Of a DNA stretch of 64,000 nucleotides, positions 9,206-18,322 are shown piece by piece. Below the pieces are notes generated by a model. That model did not search any database and was not told the origin of the DNA. It worked only from the letters and a program-made list of their open reading frames with translations. The first letter of the stretch is position 1. Every line of letters starts with the position of its first letter. A program made the position numbers and the translations under genes. The stretch is from Chania multitudinisentens RB-25 (GTDB taxonomy: Bacteria; Pseudomonadota; Gammaproteobacteria; Enterobacterales; Enterobacteriaceae): contig NZ_CP007044.2 in NCBI RefSeq assembly GCF_000520015.2, positions 4,216,001-4,280,000 on the forward strand. Reading direction: 5' to 3'.

Positions 9206-10003
9206 ATGATGGTAACCGCTACACAGCGCATTCTGCATCGGCTGGCACCTTGGGTTTTGCCGGTGATATTAGTGGTGTTCTGGCAGGCAGCCGTTGAAGC
9301 AGGCTGGTTGTCAAACCGTATTCTACCCGCACCCAGCGCGGTTATCAGCGCTTTTTGGGCACTGACCCAAAGCGGGGAGCTGTGGCAACACCTGACCATC
9401 AGCAGCGGGCGAGCACTGATTGGTTTCAGTATTGGCGGCAGCATCGGGTTGGTGCTGGGGTTTATCACCGGTTTGTCACGTTGGGGGGAACGCTTGCTCG
9501 ATAGTTCAGTCCAGATGATCCGCAACGTGCCGCATCTGGCGCTGATCCCATTGGTGATCCTGTGGTTCGGTATTGATGAGTCGGCCAAGATCTTTCTGGT
9601 GGCACTCGGCACCTTGTTCCCGATTTACCTGAATACCTATCACGGCATCAAGAACATCGATCACGGCCTGTTAGAAATGGCGCGCAGTTATGGCCTGAGC
9701 GGTTTCCGTTTGTTTATCCACGTAGTGCTGCCTGGTGCATTACCTGCGATCATGGTCGGGGTGCGTTTCTCTCTGGGCTTTATGTGGCTGACGCTGATCG
9801 TCGCTGAAACCATTTCGGCCAATTCCGGTATCGGTTATCTGGCAATGAATGCGCGTGAATTCCTGCAAACCGATGTGGTTGTGGTGGCCATTGTTCTGTA
9901 TGCCCTGCTCGGCAAGCTGGCCGATACCAGTGCGCAAGGGCTTGAACGCATCTGGCTACGCTGGCACCCGGCTTACCAACTGAAATCAGGAGAAACGCAA
10001 TGA
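9206..10003 (+). CDS. ssuC: Alkanesulfonate ABC transporter permease SsuC
   Basis: Inner-membrane permease of the SsuABC importer, 265 residues with about six hydrophobic segments (for example WVLPVILVVFWQAAVEAGWL at the N-terminus and FMWLTLIVAETISAN near residue 195). The binding-protein-dependent permease EAA loop appears as LLEMARSYGLSGFRLF near residue 155 (family EAA---G). Its ATGA overlaps the ssuB start, so translation of the two is likely coupled. Confidence 0.93.
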   Translation: MMVTATQRILHRLAPWVLPVILVVFWQAAVEAGWLSNRILPAPSAVISAFWALTQSGELWQHLTISSGRALIGFSIGGSIGLVLGFITGLSRWGERLLDSSVQMIRNVPHLALIPLVILWFGIDESAKIFLVALGTLFPIYLNTYHGIKNIDHGLLEMARSYGLSGFRLFIHVVLPGALPAIMVGVRFSLGFMWLTLIVAETISANSGIGYLAMNAREFLQTDVVVVAIVLYALLGKLADTSAQGLERIWLRWHPAYQLKSGETQ

Positions 10004-10776
10004 CAGTTCCCACTCGTATTCCGCAAGGTATTCCCGTTACCTTGGAATCCATCGCCAAACACTACAACAACCGCACCGTGCTAGATAACCTGCAACTGCG
10101 GATCACCGCTGGCCAGTTTGTCGCCGTGGTTGGCCGCAGCGGCTGTGGCAAAAGCACCTTATTACGCCTGCTGGCTGGGTTGGAAACGGCCAACGCGGGG
10201 GCACTACTGGCCGGTAATGCACCACTCAGCAGCGTTAGAGACGAAACTCGTTTGATGTTTCAGGATGCTCGTTTATTGCCGTGGAAAAAGGTGATCGATA
10301 ACGTCGGGCTTGGTCTGCACGGAAACTGGCGTGATGATGCGTTACAAGCATTAGCCACCGTTGGGCTGGCCGATCGCGCTAATGACTGGCCAGCAGCATT
10401 ATCCGGTGGGCAGAAACAGCGTGTCGCGCTGGCTCGAGCACTGATTCATCGCCCTCGCTTGTTGCTGCTGGATGAACCGTTAGGCGCATTGGACGCATTA
10501 ACGCGTATTGAAATGCAGGAGTTAATTGAGCGCTTGTGGCAGCAACAGGGATTCACCGTACTGCTGGTGACGCATGACGTCAGCGAAGCCATTACGCTGG
10601 CCGACCGGGTGTTGCTGATCGAAGAAGGGCGCATTGGATTGGATTTGACCATCGATTTACCACGGCCACGCCGCAAAGGCTCGGCAAAGCTGGCTGAACT
10701 GGAGGCTGAAGTGCTGGAAAGAGTCCTGTCGCCACCGCTGCCGCTGGTAACATCACGCCAGGTGGCAAGCCACTGA
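10000..10776 (+). CDS. ssuB: Alkanesulfonate ABC transporter ATPase SsuB
   Basis: Cytoplasmic ATPase that drives SsuC-mediated sulfonate uptake. Walker A VGRSGCGKST lies near residue 45, the Q-loop FQDARLLPWKK near 85, signature LSGGQKQRVALARAL near 130, Walker B LLLLDEPLGALD, and the switch His in LLVTHDVSEA. The length is 258 residues. It overlaps ssuC by 4 bases with GGAGA upstream. Last gene of the ssu operon, followed by a terminator shared with pepN. Confidence 0.94.
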   Translation: MTVPTRIPQGIPVTLESIAKHYNNRTVLDNLQLRITAGQFVAVVGRSGCGKSTLLRLLAGLETANAGALLAGNAPLSSVRDETRLMFQDARLLPWKKVIDNVGLGLHGNWRDDALQALATVGLADRANDWPAALSGGQKQRVALARALIHRPRLLLLDEPLGALDALTRIEMQELIERLWQQQGFTVLLVTHDVSEAITLADRVLLIEEGRIGLDLTIDLPRPRRKGSAKLAELEAEVLERVLSPPLPLVTSRQVASH

Positions 10777-10781
10777 CTACA

Positions 10782-10804
10782 ACAGGGCGGCTAAGCCGCC
10801 CTGT
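10782..10804. terminator. Terminator between convergent ssuB and pepN
   Basis: Perfect 10-bp stem ACAGGGCGGC / GCCGCCCTGT with a TAA loop. The + side is followed by a short T-rich stretch (GTCTTTT) and the - side by weaker A/T sequence, so it probably serves mainly ssuB and possibly both genes. Confidence 0.8.
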
Positions 10805-10809
10805 GTCTT

Positions 10810-13425
10810 TTATGCGTTTAACGCCTTAGTGATCTTCTCATACAGATCGCCAGACAGGTTTTCCAATCCTTTTAACTGTTCCAGCGCATCGCGCATCAAC
10901 GCCTGACGCGGAGCATCATAACGCTTCAAGCGGATCAGCGGTTCAATTAAACGGGCAGCCACCTGCGGGTTGCGCTGGTTGAGATCGCTGAGAATTTCTA
11001 CCAAGAACTGGTATCCACTGCCATCCGCCGCATGGAATGCCGCCGGGTTGGCAGAAGCGAAACCACCAATCAGTGACCGAATACGGTTCGGGTTACCAAG
11101 GCTGAACGATCGGTGTTGCAGCAAGCCACGCACCTTGGTCAGCACGTCTGCCGCCGGGCTGGTAGCTTGTAGCACAAACCATTTATCCATCACCAGGCCA
11201 TCCTGATGCCAGCGTTCATCGAACTCGGCCATCAACGCATCACGACACGGTAATTGTGCCCCCACCGCCGCCGACAGTGCTGCCAGTGAGTCGGTCATAT
11301 TGTCCGCCTGCTGGAACTGCTTCATCACCAATTGGTTAGCCTGTGCTTCGTCACCAAATGCCAGATAGTTGAGGCAAACGTTACGTAACGCACGCTTGCC
11401 AATATCATGATGGGCCACACGATAGCCCTCCGTTTTATTGGCGTGATACACCGCTAAACACTCATCGGCCATTTCCTGTGCCAGACAGTGGGTGAGCGCA
11501 TCATGTACCGCAGAGATCGCTTCAGGATCAATGATGGTGAACAATTCAGCCATCTCGTTTGCCGTGGGCAGCGTCAGAATCTGTGCCGCCAGGGCCGGAT
11601 CAAGTTTCTCATCCAACAACACCGCCCGGAACGCATCAGCAACGTGCAGCGGCAGGCTCAGCGGCTGTTTCTGCTGATACTTGGCCACATTGAGTTTGAT
11701 ATAGGTGGCTAACAGGCTTTGTGCGGCATCCCAACGAGCAAACTCATTGCGCGCATGTTGCATCAGGAAAGCCAGTTGTTGATCGCTGTATGGATAATCC
11801 AGCTTCACCGGCGCAGAAAACTCCCGCAGCAGCGAAGGTACCGGCTGATGCGCAACGCCATCGAACACAAAAGTCTGTTCCGCTTCAGTCACATTCAGCA
11901 CGTTATTCACTGGCGCACCCGCTTTCTGCAACGCAATAACGTTGCCTTCGCCGTCGTACAATTCGATATCCAGCGGAATATGCAACGGCCGTTTTTCTGG
12001 CTGATCCGCAGTCGGTTCCGTTTTCTGGCTAACGTGCAGACGGTATTGCTGATGTTCAGCATCGTACTCATCGCGCACCATCAACAAAGGCGTACCTGAT
12101 TGGCTATACCAGCGGCGGAACAGGGAAAGATCGACGTTAGAAGCATCCTCCATCGCTTGCACAAAGTCATCGCAGGTCGCGGCACTGCCATCGTGACGCT
12201 CAAAGTACAGTTGCATGCCCGCCTGGAACTGCCGCTCACCCAGCAGGGTGTGCATCATGCGGATCACTTCAGAACCCTTTTCATATACCGTCAGGGTATA
12301 GAAATTGTTCATTTCAATCACTTGGTCTGGCCGGATAGCGTGTGCCATCGGGCTGGCGTCTTCGGCAAACTGTGCGCCACGCATCACGCGCACGTTGTCG
12401 ATACGGTTAACCGAGCGTGAACCAAGATCTGAGCTGAATTCCTGATCGCGGAATACCGTCAGCCCTTCTTTCAAACTCAGTTGGAACCAGTCGCGGCAGG
12501 TCACACGGTTACCCGTCCAGTTATGGAAATATTCATGACCGATCACCGCTTCAATATTCAGATAATCTTTATCCGTGGCTGTTTCTGCTTTTGCCAGCAC
12601 ATATTTCGAGTTAAAGATATTTAACCCTTTGTTTTCCATTGCGCCCATGTTGAAGAAATCCACGGCCACGATCATATAAATGTCCAGATCGTATTCCAGG
12701 CCGAAACGGGTTTCGTCCCATTTCATCGAGTTTTTCAGCGAGGTCATTGCCCAATCGGCACGATCCAGATTACCGCGATCCACAAACAGTTCCAGCGCCA
12801 CACGCCGCCCGGAACGCGTGATGAAACTATCGCGCAAAACATCAAAATCCCCCGCCACTAAAGCAAACAGATAGCAAGGTTTGGGGAATGGGTCCTGCCA
12901 TAGTACCCAATGGCGGCCATCGGCGAGTTCACCCTCACCGATACGATTACCGTTGGAGAGCAAGAAAGGATAATGCGTTTTATCTGCCACAATACGCGTA
13001 GTAAAGCGCGCCAACACATCTGGGCGATCCAGATAATAGGTGATATGCCGGAACCCTTCTGCTTCACATTGGGTACACAGCGCTTCACCAGACAGATAGA
13101 GCCCCTCCAGCGCGGTGTTTTTAGCCGGATGGATGTCATTGACGATGGTCAGGGTAAATTGCGCCGGCAACTGTTCAATAACCAGTTGGTTATCCTGTTG
13201 GCGATAGGCGCTCCACGGCTGACCATCTACCTGAATATTCACCAGCGCCAGGTCTTCACCGTTCAGGATCAAAGGTGCTCCCACGGCCCCCAGGCGCTTA
13301 ATCTGGCTGACGGCCGTGACGCGCGTGCTCTCTGCACTCAAGTCAAAGTCCAGATCAATATCGGTGATGGTGTAATCCGGTGCGCGATAATCGTGGCGAA
13401 ATTTCGCCTGTGGCTGATGTGTCAT
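10810..13425 (-). CDS. pepN: Aminopeptidase N (alanyl aminopeptidase)
   Basis: Cytosolic zinc metallopeptidase of family M1, a major aminopeptidase in the last steps of protein turnover. The 871 residues compare with 870 in E. coli. The exopeptidase motif GAMEN is near residue 261, the zinc site HEYFHNWTG near 297, and the third ligand Glu lies in LSLKEGLTVF about 20 residues later. The reading frame is open to 13473, but MTHQPQAKFRHDYRAPDY is the conserved start and has AGGG upstream, so I start at 13425. Convergent with ssuB and divergent from pncB. Confidence 0.96.
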   Translation of the reverse strand: MTHQPQAKFRHDYRAPDYTITDIDLDFDLSAESTRVTAVSQIKRLGAVGAPLILNGEDLALVNIQVDGQPWSAYRQQDNQLVIEQLPAQFTLTIVNDIHPAKNTALEGLYLSGEALCTQCEAEGFRHITYYLDRPDVLARFTTRIVADKTHYPFLLSNGNRIGEGELADGRHWVLWQDPFPKPCYLFALVAGDFDVLRDSFITRSGRRVALELFVDRGNLDRADWAMTSLKNSMKWDETRFGLEYDLDIYMIVAVDFFNMGAMENKGLNIFNSKYVLAKAETATDKDYLNIEAVIGHEYFHNWTGNRVTCRDWFQLSLKEGLTVFRDQEFSSDLGSRSVNRIDNVRVMRGAQFAEDASPMAHAIRPDQVIEMNNFYTLTVYEKGSEVIRMMHTLLGERQFQAGMQLYFERHDGSAATCDDFVQAMEDASNVDLSLFRRWYSQSGTPLLMVRDEYDAEHQQYRLHVSQKTEPTADQPEKRPLHIPLDIELYDGEGNVIALQKAGAPVNNVLNVTEAEQTFVFDGVAHQPVPSLLREFSAPVKLDYPYSDQQLAFLMQHARNEFARWDAAQSLLATYIKLNVAKYQQKQPLSLPLHVADAFRAVLLDEKLDPALAAQILTLPTANEMAELFTIIDPEAISAVHDALTHCLAQEMADECLAVYHANKTEGYRVAHHDIGKRALRNVCLNYLAFGDEAQANQLVMKQFQQADNMTDSLAALSAAVGAQLPCRDALMAEFDERWHQDGLVMDKWFVLQATSPAADVLTKVRGLLQHRSFSLGNPNRIRSLIGGFASANPAAFHAADGSGYQFLVEILSDLNQRNPQVAARLIEPLIRLKRYDAPRQALMRDALEQLKGLENLSGDLYEKITKALNA

Positions 13426-13873
13426 AAAAACCCTTCGACGATTCAATTGTAAATAAAACTGTATCACAGCCAAGAAAAAAACCCAGAGATGGCAACCAAC
13501 GGTTGGAAGAAATCAGAGATTGTTCGCAGGCAACTTACAATATTCTAAGCGGGTTGCACTGGGTGAGTGTTTAAAATAATTAACCTTATAATTTTTATGA
13601 TTAAATAGACTAAGTGACTCAGCCTGTTGGATTATCTGGCTTTTCTCACCAGCCGCCGCACAAGCCTCTTTATAAAGGCACGTTTAACCCTCGACCCGCT
13701 CCCACTATTTGTGATGTGATGAGGCTTCAATAACAGGATAATCCGGGTATACTCCCCCCACCTTTTACGATGGTGCCCAAATAGTTGAAGTTGCAGCCAA
13801 CAACACGGCAATTTCAAGTAAAAAAGGTAGCCCGGGTTTGAACACGCGCCTGACGAGGATGCTGTAACGCGAT
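13426..13873. other. Intergenic region pepN/pncB (448 bases)
   Basis: No convincing gene. It holds the promoters of the divergent pepN and pncB. A candidate pncB -10, TATACT at 13748-13753, has a weak -35 TTCAAT (13726-13731). The stretch 13777-13826 is a copy of the palindromic repeat, listed separately. Confidence 0.6.
13777..13826. repeat. Short palindromic intergenic repeat, diverged copy
   Basis: Inverted arms TTGAAGTTGC (13785-13794) and GCAATTTCAA (13808-13817) pair at 9 of 10 positions. The segment beginning AAATAGTTGAAGTTGCAG resembles the left arm of the copy at 57226-57291. If transcribed it would form a hairpin in the pncB leader. Confidence 0.55.
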
Positions 13874-15079
13874 ATGACTCTATACGCTTCCCCGATTTTG
13901 ACTTCACTACTTGATACTGATGCCTACAAGCTTCATATGCAGCAGGCAGTGTTTCATCGCTATTCCGCAATTACCGTTGCCGCAGAGTTTCGTTGCCGTA
14001 GCGAAGAATTGCTGGGTGAGTACGCCGACGAGATCCGTGCTCAGGTTGCCATGATGGGTAAACTGGCACTGACCGAAGACGAATCTCAATACTTGGCTGG
14101 CCTGCCATTCTTCCAACAAGACTATCTCAACTGGTTACGTGATTTCCGTTATGACCCACAACAGGTCATGATTGATAACCGAGGCGGCCAGCTGCAAATA
14201 CGTATCACTGGGCCGTGGCGCGAGGTGATTATGTGGGAAGTGCCCCTGCTTGCCGTGATCAGCGAAGTTGTCCACCGCCACCGTTCAGCGCATGTGACGC
14301 CAGAAATCGCCGTGAATCAGTTGCGCACCAAACTGGCACAGTTCAAACATCTGGCTGGTGACCGCGATCTTTCTCGCTTCAAATTGATGGATTTTGGCAC
14401 CCGCCGCCGTTTCTCCCGTGATGTGCAGCACGCTATCGTCAGCACGCTGAAAAATGAATTCCCTTATCTGGTCGGTACCAGTAATTACGATCTGGCCCGT
14501 CAATTGGTGCTGGCCCCTGTCGGTACCCAAGCTCATGAATGGTTCCAGGCACACCAGCAGATCAGCCCGGTGCTTGCCAACAGCCAGCGTGCTGCATTAC
14601 AAGCCTGGCTGGATGAATATCCGGCTCAGTTAGGTATCGCCCTCACCGACTGTATTACCATGGATGCCTTCCTGCGTGATTTCGGCCCACAGTTTGCTCA
14701 ACGCTACCAGGGGCTGCGCCATGACTCAGGCGATCCATGCGCATGGGGGGAGAAAGCCATCGCCCATTATCAAAAATTGGGCATCGACCCATTGAGTAAA
14801 ACACTGGTGTTTTCAGACAATCTGGACCTGGACAAAGCCTTGGCACTTTATTGTCATTTTGATCGGCGCATCAATCTAGCCTTCGGGATCGGCACCCGCC
14901 TGACCTGTGATATCCCCAATATCAAACCACTGAATATTGTGATCAAGCTGGTTGAATGCAAGGGCAAACCTGTCGCAAAACTTTCCGATAGCCCAGGTAA
15001 AACCATCTGTCAGGATCAAGCGTTTGTGCAAGCTTTGCGCAAGGCTTTCGATTTACCTCGGGTGAAAAAAGCCAGCTGA
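13874..15079 (+). CDS. pncB: Nicotinate phosphoribosyltransferase
   Basis: Converts nicotinate and PRPP to nicotinate mononucleotide in the Preiss-Handler NAD salvage pathway, in the cytoplasm. At 401 residues it matches the enterobacterial enzyme (400). It starts with SLLDTDAYKLHMQQAVFH, the substrate-binding N-terminus. LRHDSGDP near residue 280 is in the PRPP/phosphate region, with FSDNLDLDKA and FGIGTRLTCD in the C-terminal barrel. Control by the NAD repressor NadR is expected, but I did not find a convincing site close to the start. Confidence 0.94.
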   Translation: MTLYASPILTSLLDTDAYKLHMQQAVFHRYSAITVAAEFRCRSEELLGEYADEIRAQVAMMGKLALTEDESQYLAGLPFFQQDYLNWLRDFRYDPQQVMIDNRGGQLQIRITGPWREVIMWEVPLLAVISEVVHRHRSAHVTPEIAVNQLRTKLAQFKHLAGDRDLSRFKLMDFGTRRRFSRDVQHAIVSTLKNEFPYLVGTSNYDLARQLVLAPVGTQAHEWFQAHQQISPVLANSQRAALQAWLDEYPAQLGIALTDCITMDAFLRDFGPQFAQRYQGLRHDSGDPCAWGEKAIAHYQKLGIDPLSKTLVFSDNLDLDKALALYCHFDRRINLAFGIGTRLTCDIPNIKPLNIVIKLVECKGKPVAKLSDSPGKTICQDQAFVQALRKAFDLPRVKKAS

Positions 15080-15084
15080 TGAGG

Positions 15085-15120
15085 CTAGCCGGGTGGATAA
15101 ATCATTCCGGCTAGGCTTTT
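15085..15120 (+). terminator. Terminator after pncB
   Basis: Eight-bp stem CTAGCCGG (15085-15092) / CCGGCTAG (15107-15114) followed by GCTTTTC, a typical intrinsic terminator 6 bases after the pncB stop. Confidence 0.75.
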
Positions 15121-15291
15121 CTTCCTTTATATACCCCAACTCAGCCCCCTTTTTACGCAACAGCAAGAAATGTTGCCCTATTCTGGCGATTTCTGCTTGT
15201 GCTCTGCAACGCGGCAAGTAACATAGCGATATCCCCATTTTCTTGGGCTGTTAGCTATTCCTGAACCAAAACTTATAAAAGAGAGAAATCT

Positions 15292-16692
15292 ATGAGCGTA
15301 GTGCCTGTAGTCGACGTACTGCAAGGCCGTGCTGCGGTTGACAGTGAAGTCACCGTGCGCGGTTGGGTACGTACCCGGAGAGATTCTAAAGCGGGTATCT
15401 CCTTCCTCGCCGTTTATGACGGCTCCTGCTTTGATCCGTTACAGGCCGTTGTTAATAATTCTCTGCCGAATTATCAGGATGAGATTCTACACCTGACTAC
15501 CGGCTGTTCTATCGAGGTCACTGGTAATGTGGTGGCTTCTCCTGGCGAAGGTCAAAGCTTCGAATTGCAAGCCACCGCCATTAAGGTTGTTGGCTGGGTT
15601 GATGATCCTGATACTTACCCAATGGCGGCTAAACGTCATAGCATTGAATACCTGCGCGAAGTCGCCCACCTGCGCCCGCGTACCAACCTGATTGGTGCCG
15701 TTGCTCGCGTGCGGCATACTCTGGCACAGGCCATTCACCGCTTTTTTCATGAAAATGGATACTTTTGGGTATCAACCCCGTTGATTACCGCCTCCGATAC
15801 CGAAGGAGCTGGTGAAATGTTCCGTGTATCCACTCTGGATCTGGAAAACCTGCCACGCACCGATAAAGGCGCGGTTGACTTCAGCCAGGATTTTTTTGGC
15901 AAAGAAGCTTTCCTGACCGTATCCGGCCAGTTGAACGGCGAAACCTATGCCTGTGCGTTGTCAAAAGTTTATACCTTTGGCCCAACTTTCCGTGCAGAAA
16001 ACTCCAATACCAGCCGCCATTTAGCTGAGTTCTGGATGATCGAACCTGAAGTGGCCTTCGCTACTTTGGATGACGTTGCTGGGCTGGCTGAGAGTATGCT
16101 GAAGTATGTCTTCCAGGCCGTACTGGATGAACGTGCTGACGATATGCAGTTCTTTGCCGAACGCGTAGATAAAGACGCGGTTGAACGCCTGAAACGCTTT
16201 GTATCTTCTGATTTCGCCCAGGTGGACTATACCGAAGCGGTTGAAATCCTGATCGCTTCCGGCCAAACCTTTGAGAACCCGGTATCTTGGGGTATTGACC
16301 TTTCCTCAGAGCATGAACGCTATCTGGCCGAGAAACACTTCAAAGCTCCTGTGGTAGTGAAAAACTACCCGAAAGATATCAAAGCCTTCTACATGCGCAT
16401 GAATGAAGATGGCAAAACCGTGGCGGCAATGGACGTTCTGGCACCCGGTATTGGCGAAATCATTGGCGGTTCACAGCGTGAAGAACGCCTTGAGATGCTG
16501 GATCAGCGCCTGGAAGAAATGGGGTTAAACAAAGAAGACTACTGGTGGTATCGTGATCTGCGTCGTTATGGCACCGTGCCTCACTCTGGCTTTGGCTTGG
16601 GTTTTGAGCGTTTAATCGCCTATGTCACCGGTGTACAAAACGTACGTGATGTGATCCCATTCCCACGAACACCACGCAATGCAAGCTTCTAA
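15292..16692 (+). CDS. asnS: Asparaginyl-tRNA synthetase
   Basis: Class IIb aminoacyl-tRNA synthetase charging tRNA-Asn, 466 residues as in E. coli. The N-terminal OB-fold anticodon-binding domain (VTVRGWVRTRRDSKAG) is followed by the catalytic core: motif 2 FRAENSNTSRHLAEFWMIE near residue 240 and motif 3 GFGLGFERLI near 440. AGAGAG lies 6 bases ahead of the ATG. Order pncB-asnS-ompF-aspC as in E. coli. Confidence 0.97.
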   Translation: MSVVPVVDVLQGRAAVDSEVTVRGWVRTRRDSKAGISFLAVYDGSCFDPLQAVVNNSLPNYQDEILHLTTGCSIEVTGNVVASPGEGQSFELQATAIKVVGWVDDPDTYPMAAKRHSIEYLREVAHLRPRTNLIGAVARVRHTLAQAIHRFFHENGYFWVSTPLITASDTEGAGEMFRVSTLDLENLPRTDKGAVDFSQDFFGKEAFLTVSGQLNGETYACALSKVYTFGPTFRAENSNTSRHLAEFWMIEPEVAFATLDDVAGLAESMLKYVFQAVLDERADDMQFFAERVDKDAVERLKRFVSSDFAQVDYTEAVEILIASGQTFENPVSWGIDLSSEHERYLAEKHFKAPVVVKNYPKDIKAFYMRMNEDGKTVAAMDVLAPGIGEIIGGSQREERLEMLDQRLEEMGLNKEDYWWYRDLRRYGTVPHSGFGLGFERLIAYVTGVQNVRDVIPFPRTPRNASF

Positions 16693-16729
16693 TTAGTCCG
16701 TTCAAACTGAATAATTTCTTCATTATCTC

Positions 16730-16754
16730 AAGGCCAGCAAAGCTGGCCTTTTGT
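16730..16754 (+). terminator. Terminator after asnS
   Basis: Nine-bp stem AAGGCCAGC / GCTGGCCTT with an AAA loop, running straight into TTTT. Confidence 0.85.
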
Positions 16755-16764
16755 ATTTCTATTG

Positions 16765-16870
16765 TTGACTTAAGTCAAAAAGTTCCCCGTTTTTTACATT
16801 TAGAAACACATATTTTCTTATTGAAACATGATTGTGACATTAGTAGCATTTTCGTTCTAGATTAACCAGC
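16765..16870 (+). promoter_or_regulatory. ompF promoter with OmpR boxes
   Basis: Three consecutive 20-base segments (16793-16813, 16814-16833, 16834-16853) align with the E. coli ompF OmpR sites F1-F3: TTTACATTTAGAAACACATA, then TTCTTATTGAAACATGATT, then GTGACATTAGTAGCATTTTC. A -10 TAGATT is at 16858-16863. The untranslated leader also closely matches that of E. coli ompF, including the GAGGGTAATAATG segment that MicF pairs with in E. coli. Upstream is a perfect palindrome TTGACTTAAGTCAA (16765-16778) of unknown role. Confidence 0.75.
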
Positions 16871-16985
16871 CCGTGAATGGAACACTGCGTTCAGACACAG
16901 GACGACACCAAACTATCAACAATAGTTCCAAAAGAATTATTGGCGGCAGTGGCAAGGTGTCCGAATAACACCAATGAGGGTAATA

Positions 16986-18092
16986 ATGATGAAGCGCAAC
17001 ATTCTTGCAGTAGTAATCCCAGCTCTGTTAATGGCTGGCGCAGCAAATGCAGCAGAAATCTACAACAAAGACGGCAACAAGCTGGATCTTTATGGTAAAG
17101 CTGCTGGCCTGCACTATTTCTCCAGCAATGATGGCGAAGATGGTGATAAATCCTACGTTCGCCTCGGCTTCAAAGGTGAAACCCAGATCAACAGCGAACT
17201 GACCGGTTACGGCCAATGGGAATATAACTTCGCAGCTAACAGAAGCGAAGATCAAGGTGCTGAAGGCAACAAAACCCGTCTGGGCTTTGCTGGTCTGAAG
17301 TTCGCTGACTACGGTTCTTTCGATTATGGTCGTAACTACGGCGTGCTGTATGACGTTGAAGGTTGGACCGATATGCTGCCAGAGTTCGGTGCTGATACCT
17401 ACACCAACACTGATAACTTTATGACTCAGCGTGCTACTGGCGTAGCAACCTACCGTAACAAGAACTTCTTCGGCATGGTTGATGGCTGGGATTTCGCCCT
17501 GCAATATCAGGGTAAAAATGATCGTAGTGACCTGACAAAAGCTAACGGCGACGGTGTTGGTGTTTCTACCACTTATGCCATTATGGATACCGGTATCAGC
17601 TTAGGTGCAGCCTATAGCTCTTCTAATCGTACTCTTGATCAGAAAGAGTTTACCACTGCTGGCGGTAACGTAGCGGATGCATGGACCTTTGGTGCTAAAT
17701 ACGACGCGAACAACGTTTATTTTGCAGCCATGTATGCAGAAACCCGTAATATGACGCCTTTTGGTAGCAAATTCATTGATACCATCGCTAACAAAACTCA
17801 GAACTTTGAAGTAGTTGCCCAGTATCAATTTGATTTCGGCCTGCGCCCTTCTATTTCTTACCTGCAATCTAAAGGCAAGAAACTGGATCAAGATCTGAAC
17901 CTCGGTTATGAGAACAGCAAAGACCTGGTTAAATATGTTGATATCGGTGCTACTTACAACTTCAACAAAAACATGTCCACCTACGTTGATTATAAAATCA
18001 ACCTGTTGAACAAAAACGACTCTGATTTCTACAATACTTTCGGTATCAACACCGACAACATCGTAGCGACCGGTCTGGTTTACCAGTTCTAA
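16986..18092 (+). CDS. ompF: Outer membrane general porin, OmpF type
   Basis: Trimeric 16-stranded beta-barrel porin for small hydrophilic solutes. The 22-residue signal peptide MMKRNILAVVIPALLMAGAANA ends at A/AEIYNKDG, giving a mature N-terminus identical in pattern to E. coli OmpF. GETQINSELTGYGQWEY, RLGFAGLKFADYGSFDYGR and the constriction-loop segment DMLPEFGAD (PEFGG in E. coli) are present, and the chain ends in Phe after VATGLVYQF, the BAM recognition signal. Length 368. Location between asnS and aspC and an OmpR-type promoter both support OmpF over OmpC. Extracellular loop sequences are diverged from E. coli, as usual. Confidence 0.92.
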   Translation: MMKRNILAVVIPALLMAGAANAAEIYNKDGNKLDLYGKAAGLHYFSSNDGEDGDKSYVRLGFKGETQINSELTGYGQWEYNFAANRSEDQGAEGNKTRLGFAGLKFADYGSFDYGRNYGVLYDVEGWTDMLPEFGADTYTNTDNFMTQRATGVATYRNKNFFGMVDGWDFALQYQGKNDRSDLTKANGDGVGVSTTYAIMDTGISLGAAYSSSNRTLDQKEFTTAGGNVADAWTFGAKYDANNVYFAAMYAETRNMTPFGSKFIDTIANKTQNFEVVAQYQFDFGLRPSISYLQSKGKKLDQDLNLGYENSKDLVKYVDIGATYNFNKNMSTYVDYKINLLNKNDSDFYNTFGINTDNIVATGLVYQF

Positions 18093-18131
18093 GTTATTAC
18101 GCTTAATGGCAGCCTTCTGCCTGATAAGTTA

Positions 18132-18157
18132 AAAACAGGGCTTCGGCCCTGTTTTTT
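18132..18157 (+). terminator. Terminator after ompF
   Basis: Ten-bp stem AAAACAGGGC / GCCCTGTTTT closed by the tetraloop TTCG and followed by more T; a strong intrinsic terminator. Confidence 0.9.
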
Positions 18158-18240
18158 CATTTCCATCGCCATTTTTATGGCGCCAACGCTGCCATTTTTT
18201 GTGCTGAATCAACAACCGCTACAAGATCGAGGTGTTTTTT

Positions 18241-18264
18241 TCGCAAACGGTTGGCAAAGCCAAC
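18241..18264 (+). promoter_or_regulatory. Candidate operator upstream of aspC
   Basis: TCGCAAACGGTTGGCA (18241-18256) matches the PurR consensus at about 11 of 16 positions, including CGCAAACG. It overlaps a perfect 15-base palindrome GTTGGC-AAA-GCCAAC (18250-18264). The centre is about 75 bases ahead of aspC. Function unproven. Confidence 0.3.
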
Positions 18265-18322
18265 AACTGGCGTTAACCTGATACTTCTGTCTGCTTAACT
18301 CTAGGCCATGGAAGCATCTGAC

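Noticed and set aside
13568..13585. TGTTTA-N6-TTAACC, a possible NadR box between pepN and pncB
   Set aside because: Second half matches TAAACA poorly, and the site is about 290 bases from pncB, closer to pepN.
13632..13970. Minus-strand 112-residue open frame upstream of pncB
   Set aside because: Runs through the repeat and into the pncB start, has no ribosome binding site and no family resemblance.
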